From Isoetes taiwanensis (taxonomy: Eukaryota > Streptophyta > Lycopodiopsida > Isoetales > Isoetaceae), in assembly GCA_021234155.1 (NCBI GenBank), contig JAJEKV010000015.1, positions 8,803,046-8,867,045 on the forward strand: a stretch of 64,000 bases of DNA, in the 5' to 3' direction. Shown here piece after piece: positions 1 through 11,020 of this stretch. A program made the position numbers and the translations under genes. Position 1 is the stretch's first letter. Every line of letters begins with the position of its first letter. The notes beneath the pieces are model-generated. The model saw only the letters and a program-made list of their open reading frames with translations, was not told where the DNA came from and did no database searches.

Positions 1-576
1 ATTGTTGAATTTTCTCAGTATTCAGCCAAACTATTGAAAAACCAGACCAATGTCGCGGTTGTATATGCATGTTCCCACCTTTTCTGGGTTGAAGATGGAA
101 GAATACAAGATGGTGAAAGGTATCTTGTTTCTGCGTTCTGTGATCTCTTGTACGTTTGATGGATGGTTTTTTGTCCTTGCAGGGTGCTTTTATGCCTAAA
201 ACGAGCTCTTAGAATTGCAAATGCTGCACAACAGATGTCGAGTGCTACAAGGGGAAATAGTGGTTCAATTAACCTGTTTGTGGAAATTTTGAATAAGTAA
301 GATTGTTAAAGGAATCCTTTAAAGGTTTGTCATCACGTCTTATCTAACTGGAAATACTTATGCAGATATTTGTACTATTACGAGAAGGGTGTACCACAGG
401 TGGCCAGTAATCTGATACAAGGACTTCTTGAACTCATTATTACTGAGATGAAAGCTGAAAATCCCTCTAAGGATCCAGTCGGAGAGGCATTTTTTACCAG
501 TACACTGCGTTATATACAGTTTCAAAAGTTGAAAGGTGACAGTCTTGCAGAGCGATATTCTTCTATTCAGGTATAG
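1..576 (+). CDS. VPS35: VPS35 retromer subunit, C-terminal end (3 exons, 5' part outside window)
   Basis: VPS35 is the alpha-solenoid scaffold of the retromer cargo-recognition complex, recycling vacuolar sorting receptors from endosomes. Seen: three exons, 1-119, 183-296 and 366-576, with GT..AG introns of 63 and 69 bases (120-182, 297-365). The phases join cleanly, giving YACSHLFWVEDG, then LCLKRALRIANAAQQM, LFVEILNKYLYYYEKG and FFTSTLRYIQFQKLKGD, all hallmarks of the VPS35 C-terminus; the stop at 574-576 lies where plant VPS35 proteins end. Odd: near 40-60 the expected KKPDQCRA reads KNQTNVA, as if a 1-base loss and a 1-base gain compensate. This may be divergence or the first sign of a pseudogene. 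The gene continues upstream of base 1. Identity is secure; functionality cannot be judged. Confidence 0.88.
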
Positions 577-1612
577 AATAGTGACAACGATTTGTGGAAG
601 GATTTTTTGAATGTGGTTGCAAGCACAGGCACCAGTATGCATTGTTAGAAGTGTGCTTCTATTAGACACCTCCTGGTGCTTGCTCAACTCTCTCCATTTG
701 GTGTTTCCACATGGATGGGATCCTTTCAGATCTTGGAAGACTATTAGTTCAAATCCAATTCAATAGCGGACTATACAAATTTATAAGAAGTCCAGATCCA
801 ATGTTGAAGGTTTAACTAAATGTTTCCATGCAGCAATTTGAAAGTGTGCAATTTTGTTCATAAAAGCTTGTTTCACACCTGACATCAAACAGCCGCAATT
901 AATGGCTTTTATATAGTTCTTGAATTTTTTTATCCAAGATTAATTGTTGGGGCTTTTCATTCGTAACGACTCCAAAAGAATCTAGGAGAATTTAAGCCAC
1001 TCATGGTGCAAATGTTGATGCCCTTTAGGCTAAAAATTTCCAAGGCCAGCCTTTAGGCTAAATTTTTTACAAAGATCTACTATTATGCTGCAGTCATAAT
1101 AGTTGTCTTAAAGGATGTTAACATAGGGATCTAGATGAACAAATTCTTAATAACAAAGATTTAGCTATAAAAAATGTCATAATAGTTGTCTTGGCAATTT
1201 TTAATAACAAAAATTTTAGCTCTAAAAAAAAATGAAAGGAATTAGGAGGGTAAATCCAAAGATAACACAAATACTTAAAATTTGGCTGTAATCCACTAAG
1301 ATAACACAAATACTTAAAATTTGGCTTTTGGTTTAGTGGAAAGTGTAGGTTTAAGGAAAATTCAATGCAACCACTAGAGAACCCTCTCCATCACAAACCG
1401 AGCAACAAACCAAATTTAGGAAAGGCTTAGGAAAAGAGCAAGTTTAACAAAACCACTAGATAGTTAAATCTAGCAACAATCCAAATTTAAGGGTTAGGCT
1501 TCAAGAGTTGGCTTAAGAAATTATGATTTTTGGGATACATGCAAAGAAAGAATATGGCTTATAACATCATAGAATAGAAGCAAGCTCTAGAAACAAGCTC
1601 GGAGTTGAGTGC
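577..1612. other. AT-rich intergenic stretch, no gene seen
   Basis: Only short stop-riddled frames. A 28-base AT-rich phrase containing AATACTTAAAATTTGGCT occurs twice in tandem near 1260-1325, and a looser duplication containing TTAATAACAAA lies at 1146-1235. The first part presumably includes the VPS35 3' UTR. Confidence 0.5.
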
Positions 1613-1940
1613 AACGGACCTAGCCCCTTGGCCTAGGCCGTTGCACTAAATAATTCGTTTATAGACCATCATATAATCATGAACTTTATAATCAAGAACC
1701 TCTTATTCATAAAGCTTTGGTTACAATCAAATCATTTACATTAGGCCTAAGGCCCCACATATAAAGGAGAGTTCACAATACACCCATCTCACAATACACC
1801 CATAAAATACAAAACCCCAAGGCCACCCCTGTCACCCATGCTTAATTGGCCCTTTGATCTTCCCCTCCTGAAGTGACCGAGGAGGAGTCGCCAAAGCTAC
1901 CCCTAAGACTCTCCATCCGCCTCCCGGTCTTGGGCCACAA
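1613..1940 (-). repeat. LTR-like arm, inverted copy
   Basis: This stretch is the reverse complement of about 2760-3094 with scattered small indels (roughly nine in ten bases alike by eye). Shared landmarks are GACCTAGCCCCTTGGCCTAG, the phrase around AATACACCCAT, and GTGACCGAGGAGGAGTCGCC. The partner arm is followed by a primer-binding site, so this is read as an LTR fragment in minus orientation. No intact PBS is seen outside this arm. Confidence 0.6.
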
Positions 1941-2701
1941 TTTGGGGTTGCCTTTGGCGATAATACAACTCCCCGATCTCAGAACTCGCCCCTTAGACAT
2001 TAAAGCCGCCAGCCTCCGGCCTCGCTGAACCACCGTGTAACAAAAGAGTCTAGGTCCAACACAATCGTGGCTTCGTGGACGCCATCTTACAACACAACAA
2101 ACATCCTGGTTAGTCCACAAGGACTAAGTGGGAGGGACATTAGGATCTTCACATTCATGCATAACAATAACAATAATACGTGATTTACCCTCGCTACGCT
2201 GATACTCCCCGCAATGTTAGTACATTCAAGAACTACCATTTTCCATGCATACTATATGCTGCGCATCCTTGGGTGGCGACTCCAAGGAGACCACTCTCCA
2301 TTTGTGACGCATGTGGTTCAACTCATCCGTCCGCCATCCCGCACGATGTGAGTTACACTACGCCACCCCACCCTCCAAGATGGGCCGTTGAATGCAAATG
2401 CACAACATTCTTTGATTCAAGTGCACCAAATCCATAATACCATCTCAGATACATAATGCAATTCCGTAAGGTGCCCCATACCCTATTCATACTTATAGAG
2501 CAATCTTTAATGCACGCATAGACATCCACATCATACACTAGCCAGGCAGATACGTTTCCCTACTACTGGACTGGTAACAACATTCAATGGAGTCTTGGTC
2601 TCATAAGGTTTATTCGCCTAGCGGGTTGGTAGAGGGTACTACAATTGTAGACAACTTAAGGGTTTTAAGCTTTAACTTTAAAAATAAGATTTTAAAGGGC
2701 T

Positions 2702-2726
2702 GGGGATACCGGACCCTGGTATCCCC
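2702..2726. other. Perfect 9-bp stem-loop at the edge of an LTR arm
   Basis: GGGGATACC (2702-2710) and GGTATCCCC (2718-2726) are perfect inverted copies around a 7-base loop, just before the plus-oriented LTR arm. Function unknown. Confidence 0.5.
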
Positions 2727-2759
2727 CTTCAATAGCAATAAAAAAAAAATCGCAATGTA

Positions 2760-3096
2760 ATCGGGGCCAAGACCCGAGAGATCGGATGGAGAGTCTTCCG
2801 AGGGTAGCTCTGGCGACTCCTCCTCGGTCACTTCCGAGGAGGGGGAAGATCAAAGGCCAATTAAGCATGGGTGACGGGGTGGCCTTGGGGTTTTTGTATT
2901 TTATGGGTGTATTGTGAGATGGGTGTATTGTGAACTCTCTTTTATATGTGGGGCCTTAGGCCTAATGTAAATGATTTGATTGTAACCAAAGCTTTATGAA
3001 TAAGAGGTTCTTGATTATAAAGTTCATGATTATATGATGGTCTATAAACGAATTATTTAGTGCAATGGCCTAGGCCAAGGGGCTAGGTCCGTTTCA
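2760..3096 (+). repeat. LTR 3' portion (plus orientation) ending before a primer-binding site
   Basis: The arm ends in ..GTTTCA at 3096, two bases before a canonical plant PBS. It contains a TATA-like stretch (TTTTATATG near 2940) and is the mirror of 1613-1940. The 5' boundary of the LTR is not identified, and no second direct copy is present, so the element is incomplete or rearranged. Confidence 0.6.
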
Positions 3097-3098
3097 GT

Positions 3099-3110
3099 TG
3101 GTATCAGAGC
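3099..3110 (+). other. Primer-binding site complementary to initiator tRNA-Met
   Basis: TGGTATCAGAGC matches the 3' end complement of plant initiator tRNA-Met, the usual reverse-transcription primer of Copia and many Ty3 elements. It follows directly on the LTR-like arm. Confidence 0.75.
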
Positions 3111-3775
3111 TTGGATTTCTGGGTTTTGAAGGCCAATTTCCATCAGGGTCTTCTGGTTTTAGATGAACATAGCAATTAAACAAGCAGGATTCACAATAAG
3201 GATTCTTGCTCTAAACTGGATTTCGGATCATAAGCCACTGGCATCTATGCTTCAGAAGGACAGCTTCACACAATCCGACCCCAATCAGGCCCAAAATCAA
3301 TACTTAAATCAAATCCCCACCTGAATTTAGCTTTGGACTCTTGTTTTCCTTGCTCCACTTCCAATTTGATCAGCCCAACCGATTCTCTTCCTCCTCCTTT
3401 TTGTCCATCCGGCCAACTCTTCTATTTCTTATATACCCTTGCCTTAAGAACACTTGGCAGGATCCATCCCAGGATCAGGCCAGATGGTGAGTTTGGCATG
3501 CTACATGCATCTGTAAGCGAGATCCTGCCGCTATCTGGCAGCCACGATTCTTTCCTTCCCCTGATTTTGTGTGCTCACACTTTTAGAATTCAATTTATTA
3601 AGGTTTTAAGTCACCTTAGCTAATGTGTTTCTTATTTAGATTTAAATGGCGCCTAACACACCCATGGACGATACCACCAGCGTTTCTATACAAATTAATA
3701 CCTGACACAAGCTAAGTCCCCGGGTTTGTTACATTCTCACCTTGGAAAAATTAACTCATGTCCTCATGAGTTATG

Positions 3776-3900
3776 GGAAATGCCTGATATAACTTCTTGA
3801 ACTTGTCGGCTCTTCCCATGTCGCATCTTCTTGATATCCCCGCCCATTGACTAGATATTTCTCGATGGTGCGATTCCTCAAGACTTAGTATCAACTCGCA
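3776..3900 (-). pseudogene. Ty3/gypsy integrase C-terminal chromodomain fragment
   Basis: The minus strand reads RNRTIEKYLVNGRGYQEDATW and, after a one-base shift, DKFKKLYQAFP. This is the chromodomain typical of chromovirus integrases, which directs insertion to marked chromatin. A frame break lies inside the motif, and no integrase core is contiguous. Upstream flank 3115-3775 holds no recognisable coding sequence. The strand is opposite to the LTR arm at 2760-3096, so it belongs to a different, rearranged element. Confidence 0.65.
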
Positions 3901-4197
3901 AAATTGCTTGTGGCTTTATCATGAAGTGTCTCTTGTAACGCAAAACCAAATTATCCCGAGGCGATATGTGATGAATCAATCGAGATACTTGTTGCAGCTT
4001 TGAAAGGGAGCAGATAGATGTACTCTTTGCCGGCCTCCGCACAAATAGACACCATGTCTACCAGAGATGAAGTTATAATGAAGGACAAGGAGAGAATTGA
4101 GCAGAGATGGTCACCGATATCTCACGCCTTCGACGGACATTGAAGATGTCATTGCCACACTGTAGGGGCATTTCAGATAGCAACTAACGAAAGCTAG

Positions 4198-5318
4198 TTG
4201 CTACAAAGAAGCCCTTCGAATGTGGTCGCGACAATGGAAACCACCTTAACATTGGCGATGATGTGGTTGCCTCTAGGATCCGTGAAAGTTGGAAACGTTG
4301 TTTCCTTGTTCAAGAGCAAGAGGCACACGAGCTACGAAGCTACAATCCAACAGGGGCAAAGGACTCCATGCCAATGCACACGAGGCCTTGCAAAATTGTA
4401 TATACGAAGTTGGAGCGGCGTAAACAATTCCGGCGAAGAGTTGAGCTCTGCGGCCCTGGCGGAGGGCAATCTCGTGCACCTCACCGCCACCCATGCTCAA
4501 GCACCCACGCTGTCAGTCCAGGCGGGGCACCACGACGCCTACTTCACCATTCCCCTCCACACCAACAGACCCTCCTGCTCATGGACACCTGGACAACGCC
4601 TTCAACTCACGCTGCAGCTAGCCGGTACATGCTGTCCCAAAGAACGCTGGATCCATGTGAACTTGGTGAACGCAGACGGAGAGGTCATAATTTGGTGATC
4701 CGCGGGTGCTTAGGAAGAAGAGGGAGAAAATCTCATTCAATCGACTCGGATGCATCATCAATGAAGTATGACATTGCCTAGGCCTGCATATTACTGCTCG
4801 AGCCACCGGCTATGGTGCTAGATGTTCTCGCTTACAAACGTATTGTCCTATCTTCACAAAGAGCGTATATGCAAGTTATGCCATATTAAGCGAGACAAGC
4901 AATTGAAGGGAACATCCTTGTATGTGGACCGAGACCTCACCCCAACAGCAACAAGAATCCCGGCGCAGCGTGAGCTCACAAGGTTCGAGGCATCGGCATT
5001 TGTGTCAGGAGGAGTCATAAACTGGTTCGGAGGCAAGATGCAATATTTTTCCGGCCATGTTCTTTGCCGGAGACCCTCCGGACCCATTCAGCCGCAAAAT
5101 TTCCACCTCCGCGATCATGCTCCTCCACCGCTCCCGCTCGACCCCCACCCCTCGCCTGCCACTACTCCTCGGGCATATATGCCACCCCAACCCCTATCGC
5201 TTCTCACTCGCCCAACCCCCTATTACTTCTCACTTTGTCCGCGATGACTCCGGGTCATATCCACCCACTCTTCTCCCACAACTCAACTGGGCATGCCCTC
5301 CTCGCTACTAACAAATAG
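4198..5318 (+). pseudogene. Candidate LINE ORF1 region, decayed
   Basis: Two overlapping long frames (4198-4698 and 4263-4781), followed by proline-rich frames around 5057-5318, precede the endonuclease start. Position 5' of the ORF2-like segment suggests the nucleic-acid-binding ORF1 of the same LINE. I see no zinc knuckle or RRM motif, so the assignment rests on context only. The strong proline and serine content near 5100-5300 could be a linker or a reading-frame artefact. Confidence 0.3.
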
Positions 5319-5321
5319 AGA

Positions 5322-6240
5322 ATGTGCCTTCGGGTGGTCTCCCTGAATTGTCGAGGGTTTCCCATGGCGTAAGGGGATAGTCTCAACTCGCTGTCAGCAG
5401 ATATGGATCTCATCTTCCTCATGGAGGCATGGGAGCACGCAGACACAAAGCACCGACCTTCTAGGCTATCGACATTTCTCGGCCTTTCAATAGCTGCACA
5501 CGCAAGAGGGAACATGGAGGGGTTGTCCCGTTATTACCGAGTCTTTGGCACATACTGGTCTTCCCGCGAAGACAAGATTGACGTGACACAACCGGTACTT
5601 GTGGGTGCTGGTGCAGCATTGTAGTGGCAACCCTCTCTTATCGCTTGCTACTTTCCACATGTAGAAAGCAACTTTTACCATGCCCACTGTGATGTGGACA
5701 AGCTAGCTCCATATGTCGATCTATATGATGACATACAAAGAACATAGACAAGCAGGGTAGTGTGGTACTCCTTTGGGACTTCAATGCACCCGGACAGAGT
5801 AGAGCAGCCCATGAGACTTGATCCTTTGGCTCGGGATGTGTTCACGTACCTTCGCCGGAGGCGCTTGGCCACTTAACATCGATGATAGTCGTCAATGCTT
5901 TTGCAAAAGCGCTGTTTCTACTATGTGGTGTCTTTGACTTGGTAATTTGTAATGGCCAGCACAATGGCCTTCCTCCCGTAAAGTGCACCCCTGCAGACAA
6001 GAGAATCGGTGTGGAGGATCTAGTGTGGTGGACTATCTATTAGTCACCGAAAGGGATGTACATTTGATCAACCACTTTTCAGGTAGGCACGCATGCGGTA
6101 GAGATGAGGAGACCACTCGGATCACCTTCCACTCTACCTCGGTAGCTATTTGGTAGGCTGCTAGAACCCCTTCTACGGCAGCCCCTCGTATACCTCACTT
6201 GTGATTGATTATGAGCAGGCAAAGGATTATGCCGATATGC
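5322..6240 (+). pseudogene. LINE ORF2 apurinic endonuclease domain, decayed
   Basis: The start at 5322 reads MCLRVVSLNCRG, the N-terminal strand of APE-type endonucleases of non-LTR retrotransposons; this nuclease nicks target DNA to prime reverse transcription. Further on, near 5764, VLLWDFNAPGQSR matches the conserved GDFNA motif, with the catalytic D and N retained but G replaced by W. Multiple stops and frameshifts separate the motifs, so the domain is dead. It continues into the RT region downstream. Confidence 0.65.
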
Positions 6241-6719
6241 TCATAGATGAACTTTCGTGAATTTTGCAGGCCCCCACGCTAGAACAAAGAAAAACGGTCA
6301 CCGGATTGAGCTACTTGGTACCGTCGCGATAAAGATGTTTTGGGATAGCATGCCCGAGAAGTATCACAGAACTACAACATTCCCGCGTCGGTGGTTTGAT
6401 GTCGAGTGTAAGGAATACAAATGCCGGGCCCGGCCAGATCACGATCCCTCGCAATGCGCCCACACGCCACCACACGATCGCGTGCTTTGAAGGCAAAGAA
6501 ATCTCAAAGACATTGCACGCCATCAAAGGGAAATGTTTTACATGTTGAAAAGCCATCCTAGAACCTTTTGGCTTGGGTTCTTCGAAGCCACGCCCAACCC
6601 TACCGAACATCACTAATGAGCAAGGGGAACAATACTTGCAAAGAACTCTATGATCCTCAAGGGACACGAAAGCACTCACACCCCCACGTAATGGTCCAAC
6701 ATTAGAAATCACAGAGGAT

Positions 6720-7740
6720 GATGTTACCTGTGGTCCGCAGCCGCTTGGCCAATGGGAAAGCAACGGACCCGGATGGTATGCGGGCGTGCGCATTGCTCAA
6801 GTGGGCGGGGAGCCTATGGTACCAAATTTAACCGCTATGTTAAAATCGAGCACTACAGAAGGATTCCCCCGCCAGAAGGGACCATATGCGAGTTGTCCCC
6901 ATTTACAAGGGAGATCCACATAGTCCAACCAATTACCGAACAATCATGGTCGGTTCGGTGTTTGCCAAACCGCTAGTCGGCATTATTGAGCAAATGCTTG
7001 ACCAGGTGGGCGTAAGCAACAATGCGAGCTCTCACGCAAAGCGTAGTTCGGACCACGGCATTCAACCATTGATCATATCTTCACATTGAGGACTTTGGTT
7101 GAGGATAGCGTAAACCGGCCTACGAGACCTGTATTGTTGCTTTGTTGACTTTGCGAAGGCTTTTGACACCGCGGCCTCGAAAAGTTATGGAAAGATTGCG
7201 GCAACCGGGCTGTTGTCGTGGATATGCAAAATGCAGATACAAAGTTGTAATGAAGAGTTGTTCAGTCGATGTGGATGACGGACAACCATTCACTAGCAAT
7301 ATTGGGGTCTCCGCTGGGATGTCATCTTTCCCCAACATTGTTTGGTCAGATATTGACCCGCTGGAACACCGCTCATGGACAATGGGGTGGCGGACCCATC
7401 TTTGCATCAGGTCATCGTGCAACTCATCTATGCAGATGATGTTGACCTCTTTAGCTCACACTCCGTGAGGATATGCGCCTCACCTAGATGCTTTCTGGAT
7501 ACATTCTACCAGCCACCGATATGAACGCCAATCTGCCAAGACTAAGGTGGTCCTAATCTCATCCTCGCGCCATCCAAGGCCCCCCTTCACTTATCGAGGG
7601 CAACAAATGGAGGTGACACCCACCTACAAGTATCCGGAGTGGAGCTTCCTTCTACACTATCTTTGGGACACTTCCATAAGATTGCGTGTAGCAGCAGGCG
7701 GAAAGCACTTTATGCAATGCGAACAATAACCACAGAGCGT
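6720..7740 (+). pseudogene. LINE reverse transcriptase domain, decayed
   Basis: Motifs appear in the right order across shifting frames: DPDGM then LKWAG (6755-6810), RVVPIYKGDPHSPTNYRTI (6888-6945), FVDFAKAFDT (7141-7170) and IYADDVDLF, with the catalytic YADD at 7429-7440. These are RT motifs of plant LINEs. At least three frame changes occur, so no protein is made. With the endonuclease at 5322 and a tail near 8750, this is one old LINE on the plus strand. Confidence 0.75.
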
Positions 7741-8800
7741 AATTGTATGATTGGGGACATCGGGCACATCCGCTCGGGATATTGGTAGAGCCTGCTCTTT
7801 GTACCTGGTTGAAGTCCGGGGCCTAGTGGTGTCCCTTTGCTACTTGGAGCGACTTAGAACAACAAAAATAAGGCCTTCTTAGCACGGGCACTCTGAAAGA
7901 AATCCACGGTCCCATATCAAATTTTTGTTGCGGTGGAGACAGGTTTCCGCCACTTCAACCGAAATGGCCCTTGATATACACATCGCCTAGTTCCGAAGGT
8001 GGTAAATATGGATGATGATCGCTCACCGCGACTTGGCTTATCGCAAAGGCAATGGGACCACAACGACTCAAGAATTGTTGGAAGGATAAAAGAGTGCAAG
8101 GGCTAACTAGATGGAATGTCCGAGAGCACATGTGTGCATCCGTAGAAACAGAGGGCAAGATCGCGATAGCTGAGATGTTACCTTGACGCTTTGTTTCTCC
8201 CGCGAAGCTTTGGGATTCCGTGGCCCTCGGAGCAAGTCAAGACAAAGACATTACAAGCAAACATAAATCCCACATTAGAACGGTAGGCCCACAACCCGGT
8301 ACCTACGTTCACATCCGCCCATGAAAAAGCGCAGTATATCGCTTCCATTCGCACAGTGCCCACCACCTCAGTTTGAGACAATTCGATGGATTGGGGAGCC
8401 ACGTCAGATAGGGTTTGTCGCGTCTTTGCCAGACGGGAGTCGTTGAGGATGAGTGTCACACTTTCCGAGCTGCGAAGATATGATCGATTCTGACACGCTA
8501 TATGCCGGCTTGATTAGACCTCGATGAGCCGCTACACATGATAATCGGGCACGACTTCTGCGCTCACTAGGATCATACATGTAGCATTGGACTTGAGGGC
8601 TCGGATATGCCCCCAAATAACCATTTAATCGTTGTCGTGATCCTTATTGCCACGTTTTTCCCTCGAAACCCTTCGCCGAGCGGGGTTTTTACTCCGGCAA
8701 TGTGATCAACGCTGCTTTTGTATTGGGTCACATAGGCCGATTGGTCTTTTGTGGACGATAAAAACAATTCTATTCTATTCTCTAGCTTTATCTCTATCTT
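7741..8800 (+). mobile_element. LINE 3' region and tail
   Basis: Frames are heavily broken. The stretch ends with GTGGACGATAAAAA at about 8752-8765, which resembles the 3' end of the minus-strand LINE at 26860-29815 (GTGGACGTTAAAATAAA when read on its own strand), so both copies appear to belong to one family with a simple-sequence tail rather than a pure poly-A tail. T-rich and A-rich runs follow at 8893-8910, 8963-8980 and 9010-9026. Confidence 0.55.
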
Positions 8801-8914
8801 TACTTTCTATAAAATCTTTCTTTTTGTATTCTTGTTTCTATTTTCTTCTTGAATGCCTCTTGAGTGGCTCTTGTAGTATCTTAATGTCCCCCTTTTTTTT
8901 TTTTTTTTTTCTTT

Positions 8915-9376
8915 TTGAAGGTATGGTGTCGCTTTTATCTAACTAAATATAAGATTACTAGAAAAAAAAAAAAAAAAAATTATCTACGATATTGGAATGC
9001 TTTTTTTCGGTCTTTTTTTTTTTTTTCATTACCTGTATTTCCCCTTGCTTTCGAGCTCATGATTGGGATTCCCCGCTTCTCCTTTTTCGTGGATCTAAAT
9101 ACCACCGTAAAAGCGCAGCTTATGATGCAAAGATTGAAGAGGGATGTGCTTAGAAGCAAAGCCGTAGCGCATCCCGACAAACCGGGCGATAAATGGGTTC
9201 AACGCCTCGATTTGAAGCCTATGGCATATATCTATGCTCTTTTTTTTTATTTCGCTTGCCATCTTACTCAAAAATCAGAAAAACCCCTTGTGCTTACTGG
9301 CTATGGGCATTGCATGGCAAATCATGAAAACTATGATGATTTAGCCTTTTTTTCGGTCCTAGAAGATGCCGAATGA
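8915..9376 (+). other. Unrecognised 153-codon open frame
   Basis: The frame begins inside low-complexity T/A tracts. Its second half (about 9055-9376) looks coding-like, containing LMMQRLKRDVLRSKAVAHPD and LVLTGYGHCMANHENYDDLA, and it ends just before the GRAS remnant. I recognise no family. It may be extra 5' sequence of the GRAS pseudogene or the edge of another retroelement. Confidence 0.25.
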
Positions 9377-9439
9377 TCAAGTCACATAGATTTTCTTTTT
9401 CAATCAGAACAACAAACCCAAATCAAACTCTGCAGCAGG

Positions 9440-10480
9440 GATGGGAAGAAAGGGGGTTACGGTTGATCAGCTCGCCGGATTAGCATGTATGACCGGGGAT
9501 CCAATGCAGAGGGTAGCGACTTATTTTATGGAAGCATTGGCTGCCGAATAACGGAAAAACATGGCCCAAGCATATACAAAGCTCTTCAATCCACGGCATT
9601 ACCGCATTGCCGCAAAATCGCGCAAAGAAGGTAAGCATTTTTTGACGTAGTTCCGTTTCTGAAGCTTGCATTTCTTACGACAAATAAGGTTTTGCTGGAT
9701 TCGATGAAGGGCAAAAAAGTGATGCATTTTATCGATTTAGAACCCCGTATATACAGTTCAATGGATGGCTATGCTTCAAGCTCGAAAAATAGAAAAGATG
9801 GCCCTCCCATTTGAGGATTTCCGCCGTAGTTTACCCCTCCGATCTTCCGAACCAAATGGGTCTCCGCCTTTCTCAATGCAAAAAGCTCGATATCCTTTCC
9901 GCCCCATCCCGTGAAAATCAAGCTCCAAAATCAGTTTGGTATGCTTAATGTTAAATCCGGCAGAGCTATTGGTATCGCCTGCTTTTTGCAGCTCCATAGT
10001 CTTCGAAGATGAAAAAATGGGGCTTCTAGCCCCGCCCAGCTCCGGCAGCTTTGAATTAATTGGCGGAATCGCAATCCTTAAGCCCGAAAGCGTAATGGTT
10101 TAATCCCTCCGAAAAACCGATCAAATGGGTTTTTGATCGGATTGACCCTCGGAAAGAATGGCGATGGCGATACAAATTGAAGAGGAAAAATATGGGTTTA
10201 AAGCATCGTAATCAAGCCTATTTCGGGCCTGTTCAAATGGGTTTCTAATCCGATCAAAAGGAGCGGGGATTTGTTGCGATTGATGAAGGGCAAGCAAAAA
10301 AGCGATTCACAGGGCTTTTTATGCATCAATCCGGCAGAATGGTTTATGCGAAGAAGGAGCCGCTGTTAGGAGAGGACTCGATGCAAAAAAAATCGAGGGG
10401 AATTGAGAAAGGCAGAGGGGAAGAAGTAGTGATAGAAGATAGAGCCAGGGCTCTCAAGCTATGCTAATCACAAAAATTCT
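9440..10480 (+). pseudogene. SCARECROW-LIKE 3-type GRAS transcription factor pseudogene
   Basis: GRAS proteins are plant regulators; the SCL3 class acts in gibberellin and root endodermis control. Pieces across frames match that class: GDPMQRVATYFMEALAA (9498-9548), FLKLAFLTTNK then LLDSMKGKKVMHFIDLEP (about 9650-9745, the VHIID motif), QWMAMLQA (near 9760), and RKDGPP (near 9790). The order of leucine-rich repeat I, VHIID and the following block is as in SCL3. Frameshifts and stops occur every 50-150 bases, and no introns are apparent, so a dead gene, possibly a retrocopy. Identification of the 3' portion beyond 10000 is weak. The Mutator-like element inserted about 100 bases downstream. Confidence 0.65.
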
Positions 10481-10575
10481 ATATTCGAATGGACCAATTG
10501 CACTACCGCTTTGTCATACAAGATTAGCATATCTTCCTAAATCTAAGGTTTACTATACATTACTAGCTTCAAGAC

Positions 10576-11011
10576 GGCGTAGGATAATCTTACCCTGGAT
10601 TGGGGGATCCCGGAGGTGTGATCCCAGAGGATGGGATCCCCGAGGACATGTCATCCCGGAGGGCGGAATCCCCCTTACTGCTCATATTTTTTGGCCTTTG
10701 AAAGGAAAAATGGGGCAGATTTCATGTGGGATTTTCTCCCTTGATCCGCAACCAAATCGAATGGGGTCTCGCCTGAGGATGGTCTAAATGGGCTGGATCG
10801 AAGGCACGTAGGAGCAAGGAGGAATCAAAGCGAAGCCGCCGTAATCAGCAAGCTTCAATCCGGTAGAAAATCAGCCCTAAACCGCAAGAACCCATTAGCC
10901 GCTGCTAGCTTGATCGGATCCCCGAGGGACGGGATCTTTTCTAATGGTGACCCGGAGAACGGGATCACCGCCTCTGGGATCCCCCAATCCAGGGTAAGAT
11001 TATCCTACACC
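10576..11011. mobile_element. Non-autonomous Mutator-like TIR element, complete with 9-bp TSD
   Basis: Terminal inverted repeats at 10576-10611 and 10976-11011 match at 35 of 36 positions (outer end GGCGTAGGATAATC / GGTGTAGGATAATC). The flanks are perfect 9-base direct repeats, CTTCAAGAC, at 10567-10575 and 11012-11020. A 9-bp duplication is typical of Mutator-like elements. The interior has no transposase frame. Next to each TIR are several spaced copies of a GATCCC-GAGG phrase in opposite orientations (10601-10680 and 10915-10985), possible transposase subterminal sites. The near-identical TIRs and perfect TSD imply a rather recent insertion compared with its decayed surroundings. Superfamily assignment is inferred from TSD length only. 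Confidence 0.8.
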
Positions 11012-11020
11012 CTTCAAGAC

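Noticed and set aside
8893-9026. Poly-T/poly-A runs as paired LINE tails with TSD
   Set aside because: No matching direct repeats were found around these runs, so they were left as low-complexity sequence.
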